64,000 nt of DNA, from NCBI GenBank assembly GCA_900312665.1, contig ONZQ02000015.1, positions 496,001 through 560,000 on the forward strand. The letters are read 5' to 3'. Below the pieces are notes generated by a model, which had not been told where the DNA came from, ran no database searches, and saw nothing but the letters and a program-made list of their open reading frames with translations. The stretch comes from Cephalotrichum gorgonifer (lineage: Eukaryota > Ascomycota > Sordariomycetes > Microascales > Microascaceae). Shown one piece after another: positions 33,694 through 45,441 of the stretch; position 1 is the first letter of the stretch; each line of letters opens with the position of its first letter. Both the position numbers and the translations under genes were made by a program.

Positions 33694-35601
33694 GCTGGCG
33701 ATGTAGAATGCAAAGTGGAAAACGACGCTTTTGGTACAGCTGGTAAGGGTTTTGGCAGGCGTGGATCGGGTGTTGAAGCGAGTATTGAACTACTCGATGT
33801 TTCGAGCTTCACGAGAGGCAAGACCTGGAGCTGTCACTCGTAGGCGGAAATGGGCTGAGCTATGTAGGAGGATCAGATAACTAATAGCTACTCCGTAGAA
33901 GTAGCCCCACATAAATAGATAGTCATGTCGTGCCAAGATAAGACAATCGGTCAGGTGCGTTCCATTTTGGGTCGAATCAGGGGTCGGGTACCCACGGCAG
34001 AGGAAAAGGCTAGGGAGACACGAGACACACCTTCTGCACAATGCCTGGATTAGCTTGCGTTATGGCCTTCCTAATTCGTGATTGATGGCGTCAATACGAG
34101 TGTGACTGACAAATGCGACCAGACTTTGAACTTAAGACGCGAGGTAAGGGTCTAGTCAAATTCACCGTGCTCTATCGGCTATGGGAGAACCCCATCCAAT
34201 GGTAAAATCGCACCCATTTCAGGACTAAAGAGGCATTCCCAAGCAAGGCATTCAGGCGCGCCCCAATATAATCTGCACATGCTCAACTTATAGGTGGCCG
34301 TGGCGTCGGTGTCGGCGTCAGCGTGGCCCGTTGGTTGGCCATCAAGGTTGCCTATGTCGATTTGAGGCGGGAGTGGAGTGGCGGTGTGACCACTTGTAAC
34401 AGGTACCTGGGCCCGAGAGCGTGTAGTTTATTTTTGGCTGGGTCATGCGTCGAAACATGATACCATCGTGGCTCAGCTCGAAGCTTGGATTTGCTAATCG
34501 GGAAAATGGCTTCTGGGGTGCCTCGATCTCGGGTAGGGCGGCCCGTTTACGGTTCTGAGGTCTGGTAAGCAAGCAAAACACCTAGTCTCCTCTCTTAGTT
34601 ATTATGTATCATCTGCGGGGTAGATACCAAGATTTCTACACTACTGCGGGGTCGTTGCGCACCAGTCATATACCATGACCCGCACGCGTACTACTGTTGT
34701 TGAATTTTGGATATCGAAAAAACATGGGTTGTAAGTAAAACGTTGTGTAGGGCAGGACCACGGCTAGACTATTTTAACATAAGGGTTTAAGGGTTTCCTG
34801 ATACAGGAGAAGGCCTGATATCTCAAGTTTGCATTATATACGCTAGTCGTAACTTAGATTTCGTTTACTAAATCGTACTTGGAACTGTAGAGAGAGGTGT
34901 GAAGTACGACCTTCATGTCGGTTGTTTGTTTAGCCCCACCAACAATTGGCTCTGTTCCCATTCATTGAACATGCGACGAATCTGTCTCCCGCTACAGCTT
35001 TGCCGTGGTAGACACAGACATGCTGGATCTCTAGTGCCGTATGTGAGACCTGTTAACCACAGGAAAGTGCTCTCGTGTGAGGACAGAAATTAACCAAAAA
35101 AAAAAGCGTCATGGAGACGAAATTACCGTTTGGACGTCAGTATCAATATGGCATCCGACCACACGACACATTTATGCGCGTTGACGGGGGGCACCGCCTC
35201 CGGTCTGTGTCGGGCAGCCGCATCCCGATTCCCGAATCCGAGTCCCGAACCGGCTCCACCAACCCCGCACCATGAGGCCACGGCTGAGGTGAGCTCGGGG
35301 AGTTTTACCCCGGACCTCGCCACTAAGGTAAGTTGCCCGTACTAGTATGTGGATAACACCTACCAGTAATACTCATAGCTTTGCCGAATCAAGTCGAAAT
35401 CCGCTCCGGGGGCGGGGCACACCCCGGACACTACGACCACTTCTCCAGCTAAAAGGAGCTAGCTACCCTCAACCCCCTCCTCAAGAAACCCCTCTGAAGC
35501 CCCCTCAGGAATTGCCCTTGCTGGATTTCAACTCTCGCTAAGAACTATATTCACCCATCAAACTTCCAGCCCGAGCTCGTATCACCCGAAGCCCTACAAC
35601 G
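33694..35601. other. long intergenic region, no gene supported
   Basis: About 1.9 kb. Frames at 35130-35345 and 35347-35541 are Pro-rich and short, with no recognisable family. Parts near 34600-34900 are AT-rich. The right end is the promoter of the cyclase gene. Confidence 0.45.
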
Positions 35602-36678
35602 ATGCCGACCCAAAAGCCATCCTTCGACGCACTGCCGCTCCGCAAAGACGGGCCCCACGGAAACGCGTGGGGCCTCTTCGGCGACGGCGACCAGTACGGC
35701 ATGCTGAACCTCCTCACCCCCGAGACTACCGTCGCCGCCGCAAGGGAAATCACTGACGGCACGCGCACCTCCACCGATCTACCCCTCGACGCCATGTCAC
35801 GGCCCTGTTTCGGCCGCGTCCCCTTCGAGCAGACCATCAAGAACAAGGCGCCCCGGACGGTGAACGACGACACACTGCATTTTAATACTCAGTCTAGCAG
35901 CCAGTGGGATGGATTCCGGCACTACGGATACCAAGAGGAGAAGCTGTATCTTAACGGAAGGACCCCGGACGAGATTGTGAATACCACGGTGAACGGCATC
36001 CATGGTATGTCCGCGCACTAGATTGGGCCCGATTCGTGTCGAAATGGGATATCTGACCTTGGGACTATAGCGTGGGTCGAGAAGGGCGGCATCGTGGGTC
36101 GCGGGGTACTCCTAGACTACGCCGCGTGGGCGGATAAAAAGGGTATCGAGATCACCCCTTTCGAATCTCAGTCCATCACGGCCTCGACCCTCGAAGAGAT
36201 CGCCGCTAGCCAGGGGACGACCTTCAAAGAAGGCGACATCCTTTTTATCCGGACAGGCTGGATCCGTGCCTACCTGAAGTTCACCGACGAAGAATGTGCC
36301 GCCCTGGCTGCCAAGACCTCCCCTCCCGCCATCGGCCTGGAGTCGTCCGAGGAGATGCTCCGGTTCCTCTGGGACCAGTCGTTCGCTGCGGTGGCCGGGG
36401 ACCAACCTAGCATGGAGGCGTGGCCTTGTCAGGACCCGCGGTTCTGGCTGCACGAGTGGCTCCTTGCCGGTTGGGGTATGCCTATCGGCGAGCTATTTGA
36501 TCTCGAGAAGCTCGCAGAGGAGTGCCAAAAGAGGGGGAGATGGTCGTTCTTCTTCAGCAGTGTGCCACTCAAGGTACGTAACAGTCATTCCTGACAGCGT
36601 GACAATACGGAGATAGCTAATCGCATCTAGGTCCCCGGTGGAGTAGCAAGTCCTCCGAATGGAGTTGCCATCTTTTAG
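35602..36678 (+). CDS. cyclase-family (kynurenine-formamidase-like) hydrolase
   Basis: Three exons (35602-36004, 36071-36573, 36631-36678) give 317 residues. The last exon has only 16 codons (VPGGVASPPNGVAIF), a typical C-terminus of this fungal family. Motifs are GDGDQYGMLNLLTPE near residue 27, then SQWDGFRHYGYQ (about 106-117), the place where bacterial kynurenine formamidases have the metal motif HxGTHxDxPxH, and GDILFIRTGW near 212. PF04199 cyclase members hydrolyse amides or lactones. The fungal branch has Trp-Asp-Gly in place of the first metal motif, so the activity is uncertain. No signal peptide is present. Confidence 0.85.
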
Positions 36679-37744
36679 TGGTAAGAGGGCTTTGGGTGGC
36701 ACTGTGCATCGTGGCGTTCTTTTATACCTCGAGAAAAGAAACTGCCCGGGGAGGGTTGATTATGAACCTGGGAGAGCGCGATTATCCGCAGGTCTGAAGG
36801 GGGCGAAGTCGAGATCTGGCAAGGGTAGGGGCAGGGGAAGGTTGTAGATAATGTATAAAATACTCCGCGGCGCGGGTGGGCTGTGTTGATAGAGATTTAA
36901 AAGCACAAATCTTCTCTGTACTTCCATTTTCCTCGTCAAGAATGGGAAGGTATTGTCCTATGGGATCCTTTGTATTGTCCCTTTCCGGCTAGTACACACC
37001 TCACCCACAACACAGTAGGGATTCGGAGCTTCACCAGATGTGCTTTATATCATGTTGTGGCAGATGGAGGCAGAACTCCTACTCGTACCGTTAATTGGTG
37101 GCAATTATATAAAGCACCTATAAGATCGAAATCAGGGTATCCGAGAAGGATTCCGGTCGACCCCTCATTTGTCAATGGGCCAATCTAACTAGAGGTAGAT
37201 ATATACGCGATATCCGGCAATGTTTCTTGGAGTCTAACATAATATCCTGCGACCCGCTGAATGTTCCTTCCTGACCTCCATAATAGGAGAGCGGACTGTC
37301 ACTCTCCATTTGGCAAATGTTGCCCGGGATTTCGGGGCATTGATGGACCGTTGAGCACCCGAAATGTTACCGAGTAGCACCATAAGGTTAATAGCCTGAA
37401 TTATAGCCGGTAGTTGGGCAATTTTCGACCCTTGAATGAGATCCATGTTGCAGCGATACCACCGATCATGCCCGGGATGATCTTAGCTCTGCGGGGAATG
37501 CGGGGATGACCCGCCTTTCTCCTCACTCAATGCGATCTCTTGCGTGAATTCGCCCTTTCCCACATGGGATCGCGTGTAGTTGGGCCACTCTTGACTCTGC
37601 GGGATAGACGATTGATCCGGGAGAGCCGACGCCAAACCAATCTCGTAGACGCAGGGTTATATAAGGCTCATGATAGAGGACCTAATAATGACCTTCTCAT
37701 CACTTCAACTGGTACTAATAGCGTGTCTGTGAAGCAGAACCAAT
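36679..37744. other. intergenic, promoter of beta-galactosidase gene
   Basis: About 1.07 kb. A TATATAA box is at 37658-37664, about 80 bases upstream of the next ATG. No gene is supported. Confidence 0.5.
37658..37664 (+). promoter_or_regulatory. TATA box of GH2 gene
   Basis: TATATAA, 81-87 bases upstream of the ATG at 37745. Confidence 0.5.
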
Positions 37745-40441
37745 ATGTCTCTCCGATTAGTAGCCAGAAGCGTCTCCGGTCTTCTCTTACTGGGCTTGTC
37801 CCTGTTCGCCGACAGCCCGACTACGCAAGCACTTGCACCGCGGAAGGATCAGGCCAATGCTGGTCGCGAGCGCATCAGCTTTAACGAGAACTGGCGTTTC
37901 CACCGGACTGAGTTCCAGACTGATGACCTGGCTTATGATTACCGTCCTGATATCTCTCTCAGTAGTAATGCTACCATCTTGAAGCCCTGGATTCTCGCCT
38001 CGGGCAATGAGTTCATCAAGGATCCCGCCAACCGCCATGTACGGCCGGACGGACACCCTGGTGGCGACGCACCCATTGTGCAGCTGGACTTTAACGACAG
38101 CGACTGGGAGAGTGTCACTCTCCCGCACGACTGGGCTATCCAAGGCCCCTTCTACACCGAGGAAGACCCCATTATTGGAGGGGGAATGGGAAGGCTGCCC
38201 GTACATGGGGTGGGCTGGTACCGAAACAGGGTTACTCTTGCTCCCGCGGATAAGGGAAAGAAAATCTACCTTGATATCGATGGCGCCATGTCCTATGCCA
38301 TTGTCTGGCTCAACGGTAATCTCGTTGGCGGCTGGCCTTATGGGTACAACTCTTTCCGCCTGGACCTGACTCCCTACCTGGAGGAGGGCGAGGACAACCA
38401 GCTCGCTATCCGACTCGATAACCCTCCTGACTCGGCCCGATGGTATCCCGGTGGTGGTCTCTACCGCAATGTCTGGATCACCAAGACTGACCCGACCCAC
38501 GTCGCCTTGTTCGGCACCTTCGTGACGTCGAAGGATGTCTCTAAGAAGTCCGCCACCGTCGATCTCTCCGTGCGGATTGACAACGGACCGGAAAAGCGAA
38601 CTATTCGTGTAGAGGCGGATGTGTACGAGATCAGCGCCAAGAGCGGCAAGATTGGCAAGAAGGTAGCTGAGTTCCCCAGCCAGAAGATCGAGCTCTCCTC
38701 CTCCGACTCGCAGAGCGTCAGCCTCTCGACCCAGGTGAAGAACCCCAAGCTCTGGGGCCCCCCGCCGACTCAGACACCCAGCATCCATGCCGCAGTGATC
38801 CGCCTTTACGACGGGAAAGACCTGGTTGACACGTACGAGACCCGCTTCGGAATCCGGGACATCAACTTCACTGGCGAGGGACTCCTCATCAACGGAGAGA
38901 GGGTCCAGATCCGAGGAGTGAACCAGCACCATGACCTAGGTGCCCTGGGCGCCGCCTTCAACATCCGCGCCGCGAAGCGCCAGCTGGACATCCTGAGGGA
39001 GCTCGGTTCGAACGCTATCCGCATGTCGCATAACCCGCCCGCCACGGAGCTGCTCGAGATGACGGATGCCATGGGCTTCCTTGTCATTGATGAGATCTTT
39101 GACTCCTGGCAGAAGAAGAAGACCATTTCGGACTTCCACTTGATCTTCGATGACTGGTACGAGCCTGACCTCCGCGCTTTCATGAGGCGTGACAGAAATC
39201 ACCCCTCCGTCATCGGATGGAGCGTTGGAAATGAAGTCGGCGAGCAGCACGATGATGAGGCCGGCGCTGTCGTGGCGAGGCGCGTTGTCGCCGTCGCCAA
39301 GGATGAAGATACGACCCGGCCCATCACGGCCTCGATGAACTTTGCCAAGCCCGACATGCCCTTCCCGCCCACCATGGACATCGTCTCGCTCAACTACCAG
39401 GGCGAAGGCATCCGTGACTCGCCGGCTTACTCGCACCTGACTGGAATCACCACGTCCCCTCAATACCCCGCCTTCCACGACAAGTTCCCTGACAAGCTCA
39501 TCTTCAGCAGCGAGTCAGCTGCGGCCCTCAGTACGCGTGGGACCTACATCTTCCCCGTCACGGACGGCATCAGCGCGCCCGTGAACGAGACGTCGGGCGG
39601 GAACAAGGCGGCCGAGTACGTCAGCTCGTACGAGCTGTACTCTGCCGACTTCGGATCCTCCCCCGACAAGGTCTTCAGGGCGCAGGACAACAACTCATTC
39701 GTCGCCGGCGAGTTCGTGTGGTCGGGCTTCGACTACATCGGCGAGCCGACCCCGTACTACTCCGGTCTGTCCCGGAGCAGCTACTTCGGAATCATCGACC
39801 TGGCGGGCTTCCCGAAGGATCGCTTCTACCTGTACCAGTCGCGTTGGAGGCCGGATCTGAAGATGGCGCATATCCTTCCCCACTGGAACTGGCCGGAGAG
39901 GGTTGGCCAGGTCACGCCCGTGCACGTCTTTACCTCGGGCGACGAGGCGGAGCTGTTCCTGAACGGAAAGTCCCTGGGCCGCCAAAAGAAAGCTGAGTTC
40001 CAGTACCGCTTCAGGTGGGACGACGTGGAGTACCAGGCCGGTGAGTTGAAGGTGGTGGCGTACAAGAATGGCGAGAGGTGGGCCGAGGACAGCGTCCGCA
40101 CGACGGGCCCCGCGTCGCAGCTTCGTCTAAGCAGCGACGCCGACAATGTTGCGGCCGACGGGAAGGACCTGGTCTTCGTCACCCTCGAGGTCGTCGATGA
40201 GAAGAGGTACGTCGTGTCTGATGCCCAGAACACCGTCACTTTTGCCGTGGATGGGCCCGGCGAGCTTGTGGCTACGGACAACGGCAAGCCGAACGACGTG
40301 ACGCCGTTCCCGTCTAAGGAGAGGAATGCGTTCAACGGTCTGGCTCTTGCCATCGTTCGCGCGACGGGAAAGGGAAAGATTACCATTTCGGCAACAGGTA
40401 ACGGTCTTCAGACAGGGAAGGTCGTTGTTCGTGGCAACTAG
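37745..40441 (+). CDS. GH2 beta-galactosidase, secreted
   Basis: Single exon, 898 residues, with strong codon bias (C-ending codons) that creates long antisense frames. A signal peptide covers residues 1 to about 22-30 (GLLLLGLSLFADS). GH2 domains follow in order: sugar-binding jelly roll (ISFNENWRFHR to DNPPDSARWYPGGGLYRNVW), Ig-like domain, TIM barrel with GVNQHHDLGALG, ELGSNAIRMSHNPP, acid/base Glu497 in SVGNEVGEQ and nucleophile Glu590 in FSSESAA. Then comes a C-terminal Ig-like part with VTPVHVFTSGDEAELFLNGKSLG. It hydrolyses terminal beta-galactosides or related galactose-containing polymers outside the cell. Beta-mannosidase or beta-glucuronidase activity cannot be excluded from sequence alone, but the HHDLGALG and SESAA motifs point to beta-galactosidase. 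Confidence 0.93.
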   Translation: MSLRLVARSVSGLLLLGLSLFADSPTTQALAPRKDQANAGRERISFNENWRFHRTEFQTDDLAYDYRPDISLSSNATILKPWILASGNEFIKDPANRHVRPDGHPGGDAPIVQLDFNDSDWESVTLPHDWAIQGPFYTEEDPIIGGGMGRLPVHGVGWYRNRVTLAPADKGKKIYLDIDGAMSYAIVWLNGNLVGGWPYGYNSFRLDLTPYLEEGEDNQLAIRLDNPPDSARWYPGGGLYRNVWITKTDPTHVALFGTFVTSKDVSKKSATVDLSVRIDNGPEKRTIRVEADVYEISAKSGKIGKKVAEFPSQKIELSSSDSQSVSLSTQVKNPKLWGPPPTQTPSIHAAVIRLYDGKDLVDTYETRFGIRDINFTGEGLLINGERVQIRGVNQHHDLGALGAAFNIRAAKRQLDILRELGSNAIRMSHNPPATELLEMTDAMGFLVIDEIFDSWQKKKTISDFHLIFDDWYEPDLRAFMRRDRNHPSVIGWSVGNEVGEQHDDEAGAVVARRVVAVAKDEDTTRPITASMNFAKPDMPFPPTMDIVSLNYQGEGIRDSPAYSHLTGITTSPQYPAFHDKFPDKLIFSSESAAALSTRGTYIFPVTDGISAPVNETSGGNKAAEYVSSYELYSADFGSSPDKVFRAQDNNSFVAGEFVWSGFDYIGEPTPYYSGLSRSSYFGIIDLAGFPKDRFYLYQSRWRPDLKMAHILPHWNWPERVGQVTPVHVFTSGDEAELFLNGKSLGRQKKAEFQYRFRWDDVEYQAGELKVVAYKNGERWAEDSVRTTGPASQLRLSSDADNVAADGKDLVFVTLEVVDEKRYVVSDAQNTVTFAVDGPGELVATDNGKPNDVTPFPSKERNAFNGLALAIVRATGKGKITISATGNGLQTGKVVVRGN

Positions 40442-41077
40442 TTGGGCGACAGCCTAGGATACATGTAGAGGTGCCGCTGATTTTGAACATCCATAAGTAG
40501 GACGGCATGATTCCCACACCTCATCCTCTTCGGTAAGCCATAATTACTCGCAGATATAACCCATAGGGATGGTTTTTCAAACCTCCACGCTCGCAACAAG
40601 ACCAGGGATTTTGACTGCATAATTACAATCTGCTTAGAGGATGGGAATCACGAAAAGGGTTGTAAGCTGTTCAAGGCAGTACAGGAGTTGGTTCAAGACT
40701 CCCAATGGGTGAAATCAGGGTGGTTTAGTTAATTTCAAATCTCTGTTTTTCCAGTTCCGTCTATTGAAAGAAGAACTAGGTTACAGGAATTATGCCGGGG
40801 CTATCTGCAGATGTGAGAGGTAGAGCCCCATGTCCCCAATCAACACCCCAAGCCCAGCCGCGTAAAACGAGAAACAGTAAACAAATGGCATAATGGGGAA
40901 CGTTTGGCGTGGGTGGCCCGCGACATGTGCCAGGTCACGTCCCTTCTTGTCCGTCCCTCTCAGCCGTGCCGGCAAATTCCTCTCTGCTTCATCTTAATCC
41001 ACCCTTGGACCAATCGCCGGTCCCGGGATCCAACCTCGGTCTCCCAATGGCGAGCTTCAGTTGCAATCAGGAACTAT
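40442..41077. other. convergent 3' intergenic region
   Basis: About 640 bases between convergent genes. Nothing is seen. Confidence 0.5.
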
Positions 41078-42039
41078 CTAGCACTGGTCGCGGCCAATGC
41101 GGACAGCCATGCCCTTGGGGTCCCAGGCCTTTCCCTTGACCAGGAAGACGGTGAGGGGGTCCTGGGGAACGAAGTACCGAGGGCACCACTCGCCAGCTGC
41201 GAGGCCCTCGGCGTAGTCAGAGACATAATCCCACGACTTCTCGTACGTCTTGGGCGAGTCCCCAAAGGGTTCCCAGCACACGAAGATGGCAGCGTTGCGG
41301 GCGCAGCTGACACGGGCGCAGCCTTTTGCTTCGAGCTTGCAAGTGTCCTTGGGGACATTGCGCAGCTATGCAGTTGTATTAGCCTCATGTCACAAGTAAG
41401 AAGTAAAATGAGGTTAGTGGGAGAACGTACGTAGCGGATATCGTTCGCAATGAAAACCCCTGAAGCCCAGTCCCCGGTATTACACTCCTTCTTGCGGACG
41501 TCGCGCTTGCGCCAGTCGCCCCTGCCCCGGGCCTGGATGCCAGTGCCGGGGGCGGCAGCGTCGAAGTCATAAGACGGATTGACAACGCGGATTTGTTCCA
41601 TGACCTCCTGGATAGTGCCGTTGAACGACAAGGTCTCGCCGTTGGGACCGAAGTCGCCGGAGAAGGTCATCGGAAAGATCTCATGGCCCTGGGCAATGAG
41701 CTCGGCCGTCAGGTTGTGGCCATTATCCGTGTCATCGAACGAGATATCGGTGTCAATGGGGGTGGGGTTGGCGGTAGCCTGTGCACAGATGGAGGCGGTT
41801 AGCAGTGGTAGAGGACATAGAAGAAAGAAGTAGCAAGGAAGAAGCTGGGGTAGATGTTCGAGGAGCCTGTAAGGGAGAAGCGGGGAGTGGAAGGATTTGG
41901 AAGGGAAAGGGTTGGAAGGCAAGGTGTTGGGTTCATCGGCAGGGGACGAAGGGTGGCAGAGATGATAGAAGAGCTGTGTGCTTACCATGTCAGAAAAGGC
42001 AACCACGCTGAGGGCAGCGAGGATCATTGGGATGCGCAT
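41078..42039 (-). CDS. small secreted cysteine-rich protein, effector-like
   Basis: Three exons (41986-42039, 41431-41778, 41078-41365; minus strand) give 229 residues. Exon 1 encodes a short hydrophobic start (MRIPMILAALSVVAF), joined by a 207-base GTAAGC...CACAG intron to ATANPTPIDTD. That intron is open in frame, so a longer protein with a second hydrophobic stretch (YFFLLCPLPLLTASICAQ) cannot be excluded. The mature part has at least six cysteines (CNTGDW, TCKLEAKGC, SCARN, VCWEPFG, EWCPRYF, DQC). The pattern CNTGDWASGVFIANDIRYLRN recurs in secreted proteins of plant-associated fungi, roughly similar to Hce2/killer-toxin-like folds, but I do not assign it to one. It is upstream-divergent from a long gene-poor stretch. 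Confidence 0.68.
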
Positions 42040-44746
42040 CTTGAAGAATGTGACGAATCGATGTTGTTATTTGTTGCAGAACTTGAGTGAAGATGAGAAC
42101 TGTCGAACACAAAAGGATAGATGTGCTTGGACTTTGGTTGTGCAGGTTGGGGAAGGGAAGGGAAGGAACGTGAACCTCTGGGACGAGTCTGGGGGTATTT
42201 ATAATTATCGAACAGAGAAAATGGCGAGGAGTGATTGAGACCACCTGGGTACCCCAGTTGCAATTCACTGTTCTTTCCCAATATTTCTATTTCAATATCT
42301 GTTCCAAGTCCTGCTCCAATATATGCCCCAGTTTGCTACTCAGCCTTATGCCCCAGTGGCCACCCGACTTGTACTTGGTTGTACTCTGATTAAACCACAA
42401 ACTGGAATGTGACAGGAGCAAGGGAACATCCCAAACTCGGGAGTTCCTTGCATTAGAGTGCTCGCCCCAGTCTCTGCTCCAACTTGTTTCTCGGTCCCCA
42501 GCTTAGATTGGGACCCTTAAGAACAAGCTTACTATTCCAAGCTAAAACCTGTAAGCATACTATCTCTAGAAAGTCATTCAAAAAATTATAGTGAAGGCTG
42601 TATATTGGAGTCTTGTTTACAATGACTTTTCCGTTCCCGGTTTCAGACCTACCTTCGAACTATCTTGAAGGGTGGCTGTCCTGAAAAGGTTGTGGGGATT
42701 GGAATGGTACTTAAAGTGACATCTGCGTTAAGACAGTCGTCCCTCCCTACGTCACTGTTTCTCTGTTATTGTTTTTACGAGACTGGGGCATGGGAAAGTG
42801 AATTGGGGGCACGGTGCCTTCCTTCCAAGTTTATCGAAAGCCTTGGAAGGTGCCTTCCTTTCAAATTTACAGAACCCTTGGAATCTTCTTCCAGCTTCTT
42901 CTTCTCTACGACAATACCTCAGAGAGCCCACCAAGTAATACTACTTCTCGCATCTTGCTACCCCAGTTGTATTGTGCCTTGGTAGGTAGCCTGTAGATAA
43001 CCATCATCTAGAATTAGAAGTTCCGTTGCCCAATAGTTTCTAGCCATTCCCATACTCGGCGGAAAGCGTTGGAACTTTCTTCACGCTCAACAGCTCCAAA
43101 CCCAAGAAAGAGGTCGAGCCGGAATAAGGAAGCCTCATATCGAGTGAAATATCAGGGGGAAGAACCGATGGATACTTCAAGGACTCAGTTGCTCTCTATC
43201 AAATTCATTCGTGGGGCGTGGAACTACGCGGATGTTAGCGAGCGGAGATTTGTTGACTAATTTGACCAAGTTATCGACATACCCAGAAGCTTACTGAGCT
43301 CCAGTAAGTCTAATACTGAAATGCCGGAGACCGCGGGGACGAAAGCTTTGAAGCTCTCACGGAATGGGAATTACCATTACGGCGGCAGTCAAATTCACGA
43401 TCCGTGGGGGACTTGAGGAAGGCAAAGGGGTCAGACGGAAACATTGTCTTCCCAGCCACCTCGCCAGGGAAGGCTCAAAACGCCAACGCAAGAATCGCAA
43501 AAGCAACTAACTCTACCAGCAACACAGGAAGTAAGCACGAGTACGGTTCTCCAGGGAACAAATTGCGATGTCCCCGTCTACCTTTTTCTAGTATGATCGA
43601 GCCCTCTCAAGTCCAAGACATCCGGAGTAGAAACCTGGATCTCTCCAGACAGAACCAGCTGACCCCACCAGAATCAATCGCTCGGCGATAACCGACAAAT
43701 GGAGCAACCGGCTACCACCTACAGCCCAATCCTCGAAGTCCATTCCCCCGACACAAGCATGCCAATCGAATCTACTGGGGCAGTAGCAACCTCGGCGACC
43801 GAAGATAAGCTCATCGGTTGCGCCCGTCACGATAGTGACGCCGCAGATACGTGGCCAAAGACTCGGAGCAGCGACAATTTGCGCAAACCGTGAGCGAAAG
43901 TATGGTTAAAGAGGAGATACATTCATGGACATCGTTAGAGAAAACCCTGACTGTGGCGGCTTTTCGTCTCTCTGGTGTAAGGAAGGGATGATCCCTTCCC
44001 AAAACCCTGGAGGCAGTTGCCGCAGACGTTGATCGGCATTCGGCTTGCCAATAACCATGCTAACCATTCCAGCCGCATTCCAGGCAGGGCACACCATGCA
44101 GTTACGACAAGGGGGTTTGATGGTCAGGGCTGCGTCCCTCACATACATGCACCTTAAGACGACGCGCTTGACATACCGGAAACATTCCTCGCTCAAGTAA
44201 GGATCGAAAAGCTCTGCACCAACGCGATCTACGATAACCTAAGGTCCAAGCCATGCCGCCGCTGCAGAGCGTACGGAAGCTTGGTCCGTTCTACCTCCTT
44301 TCCGCCCACCTGTCTCTCTCCACGGTTGTCTATCGACGTTATGCTGTGCTGTTATGCTCGTTTGGGTTCCGATTCGCGGGCTGGGGGAATTTGTGATTTG
44401 GTAAGTTTCAATCTGTAGACGCCAAGTATGGAGAATAGGCAAACGGATGATGACCTCTAGTTTTTTCAAGGCGTCGATGCAAGGGTGAAAGGATATACTG
44501 CTCTAGAGTTTAAGCTAAGGAAACCGAATATCGCAGCGCCGTAATACTCCATCCCCAGCCTTCGCCAAGTGTCTTCTTGGCAGACCTCGGCAAACCCAAC
44601 AACTGCGGGGCCATACTACGGACAACACAAGCAGAATTATTCGCTGTTGTATCATGGGACTTGAGTTTAATGTTGACGTTACTGCAAAACGGCCCCAGAG
44701 AGTCGGTTCGGGCATTTCCCGCGTTCTACTCCGCCGAGCCATCATA
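42040..44746. other. long gene-poor region
   Basis: About 2.7 kb. Frames at 43404-43691 and 43699-43893 are adjacent, same strand and Ser/Thr-rich, and could be remnants of one gene, but no family is recognised. A minus-strand frame at 43906-44196 has a CRNCMVC motif without further support. A 36-base tandem duplication lies at 42813-42884. Confidence 0.4.
42813..42884. repeat. 36-base tandem duplication with transitions
   Basis: Two units start with GGTGCCTTCCTT at 42813 and 42849 and both end in CTTGGAA. Differences include CCAAG versus TCAAA, i.e. C to T and G to A. Confidence 0.7.
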
Positions 44747-45441
44747 ATGAAACTCCTGAAGACATGCCGCCCCATGTGGGCCTGCGTCATCTATCTATGC
44801 GCCGTTGGCGTTTCTGAGGCGCAACAAACCGTATACACAGTAACCACGTCGGCGGTTCTCATAATGCCCCCAATGCCAACATCATCGGGCGCTACGATAT
44901 CAGCGAGAATGACGGCACTACCGAGATCGTGCTCGGTTGCGATCCATCTTTCGATACCCTGCCATCCAAGTCATGTGGCAACTTTGTGGGAGCTACACTG
45001 ACATCCGAATACCGATGGGTCAGTCTGGAAGTGTAAGTGTTTTTTATATGCCTGGGACATTGATTTCCTTTCAGCCTCGTACTAATTCGGCATTTGTTTT
45101 GCCTCAGGCCCAATACCACGTACTCGTGTGCTTTGACTGGCCAGGGGAGGGCCGGTCCAGCAAGCGCAAGGTGTGAAGTTGACATATCTGGGGAGGGACC
45201 CACCGTCACCTCGATGGGAGACGGAAAATTGGGGAGGTGGCAGACGACAATCTATGTGGTTGTTACTACCTCCGCAGAACCGACTTCGGTAGATCGCAGG
45301 GTCCATTTTTGTGAGGATGGATCGGTAGTGAAGTCTGAAGACGAGTGCTCGTTTGGAGTGGTTGCGCAGCATGTTGTCATTAGGTTTCTTGCCGTATCTT
45401 TCATAACGGCGATGCTGATAGGACCATGCTCTGTGTACTAG
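44747..45441 (+). CDS. small secreted GPI-type protein (distant family copy 3), model uncertain
   Basis: The signal peptide is clear (MKLLKTCRPMWACVIYLCAVGVSEAQ). Frame then changes. One consistent model is exons 44747-44847, 44904-45032 and 45108-45441 (187 residues), using a weak GTCGGC donor. The sequence between 44848 and 44903, read in the downstream frame, would extend the resemblance to the other copies (HNAPNANIIGRYDIS before ENDGTTEIVLGC), so a one- or two-base indel is a rival explanation. Downstream are CALTGQ, CEVDISG and a C-terminal hydrophobic tail (IRFLAVSFITAMLIGPC). It matches the 19254 and 30724 proteins in layout: signal peptide, cysteine-rich beta-type domain, hydrophobic end. 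The function is unknown. Confidence 0.45.

Noticed and set aside
37787..39478. Long minus-strand frames (381 and 180 codons) opposite the GH2 gene
   Set aside because: They mirror the strongly C-ending codon use of the GH2 gene and have no domain resemblance.
43404..44196. Possible gene remnants in the gene-poor stretch
   Set aside because: Short Ser/Thr-rich frames and a single CRNCMVC motif are not enough to support a gene.
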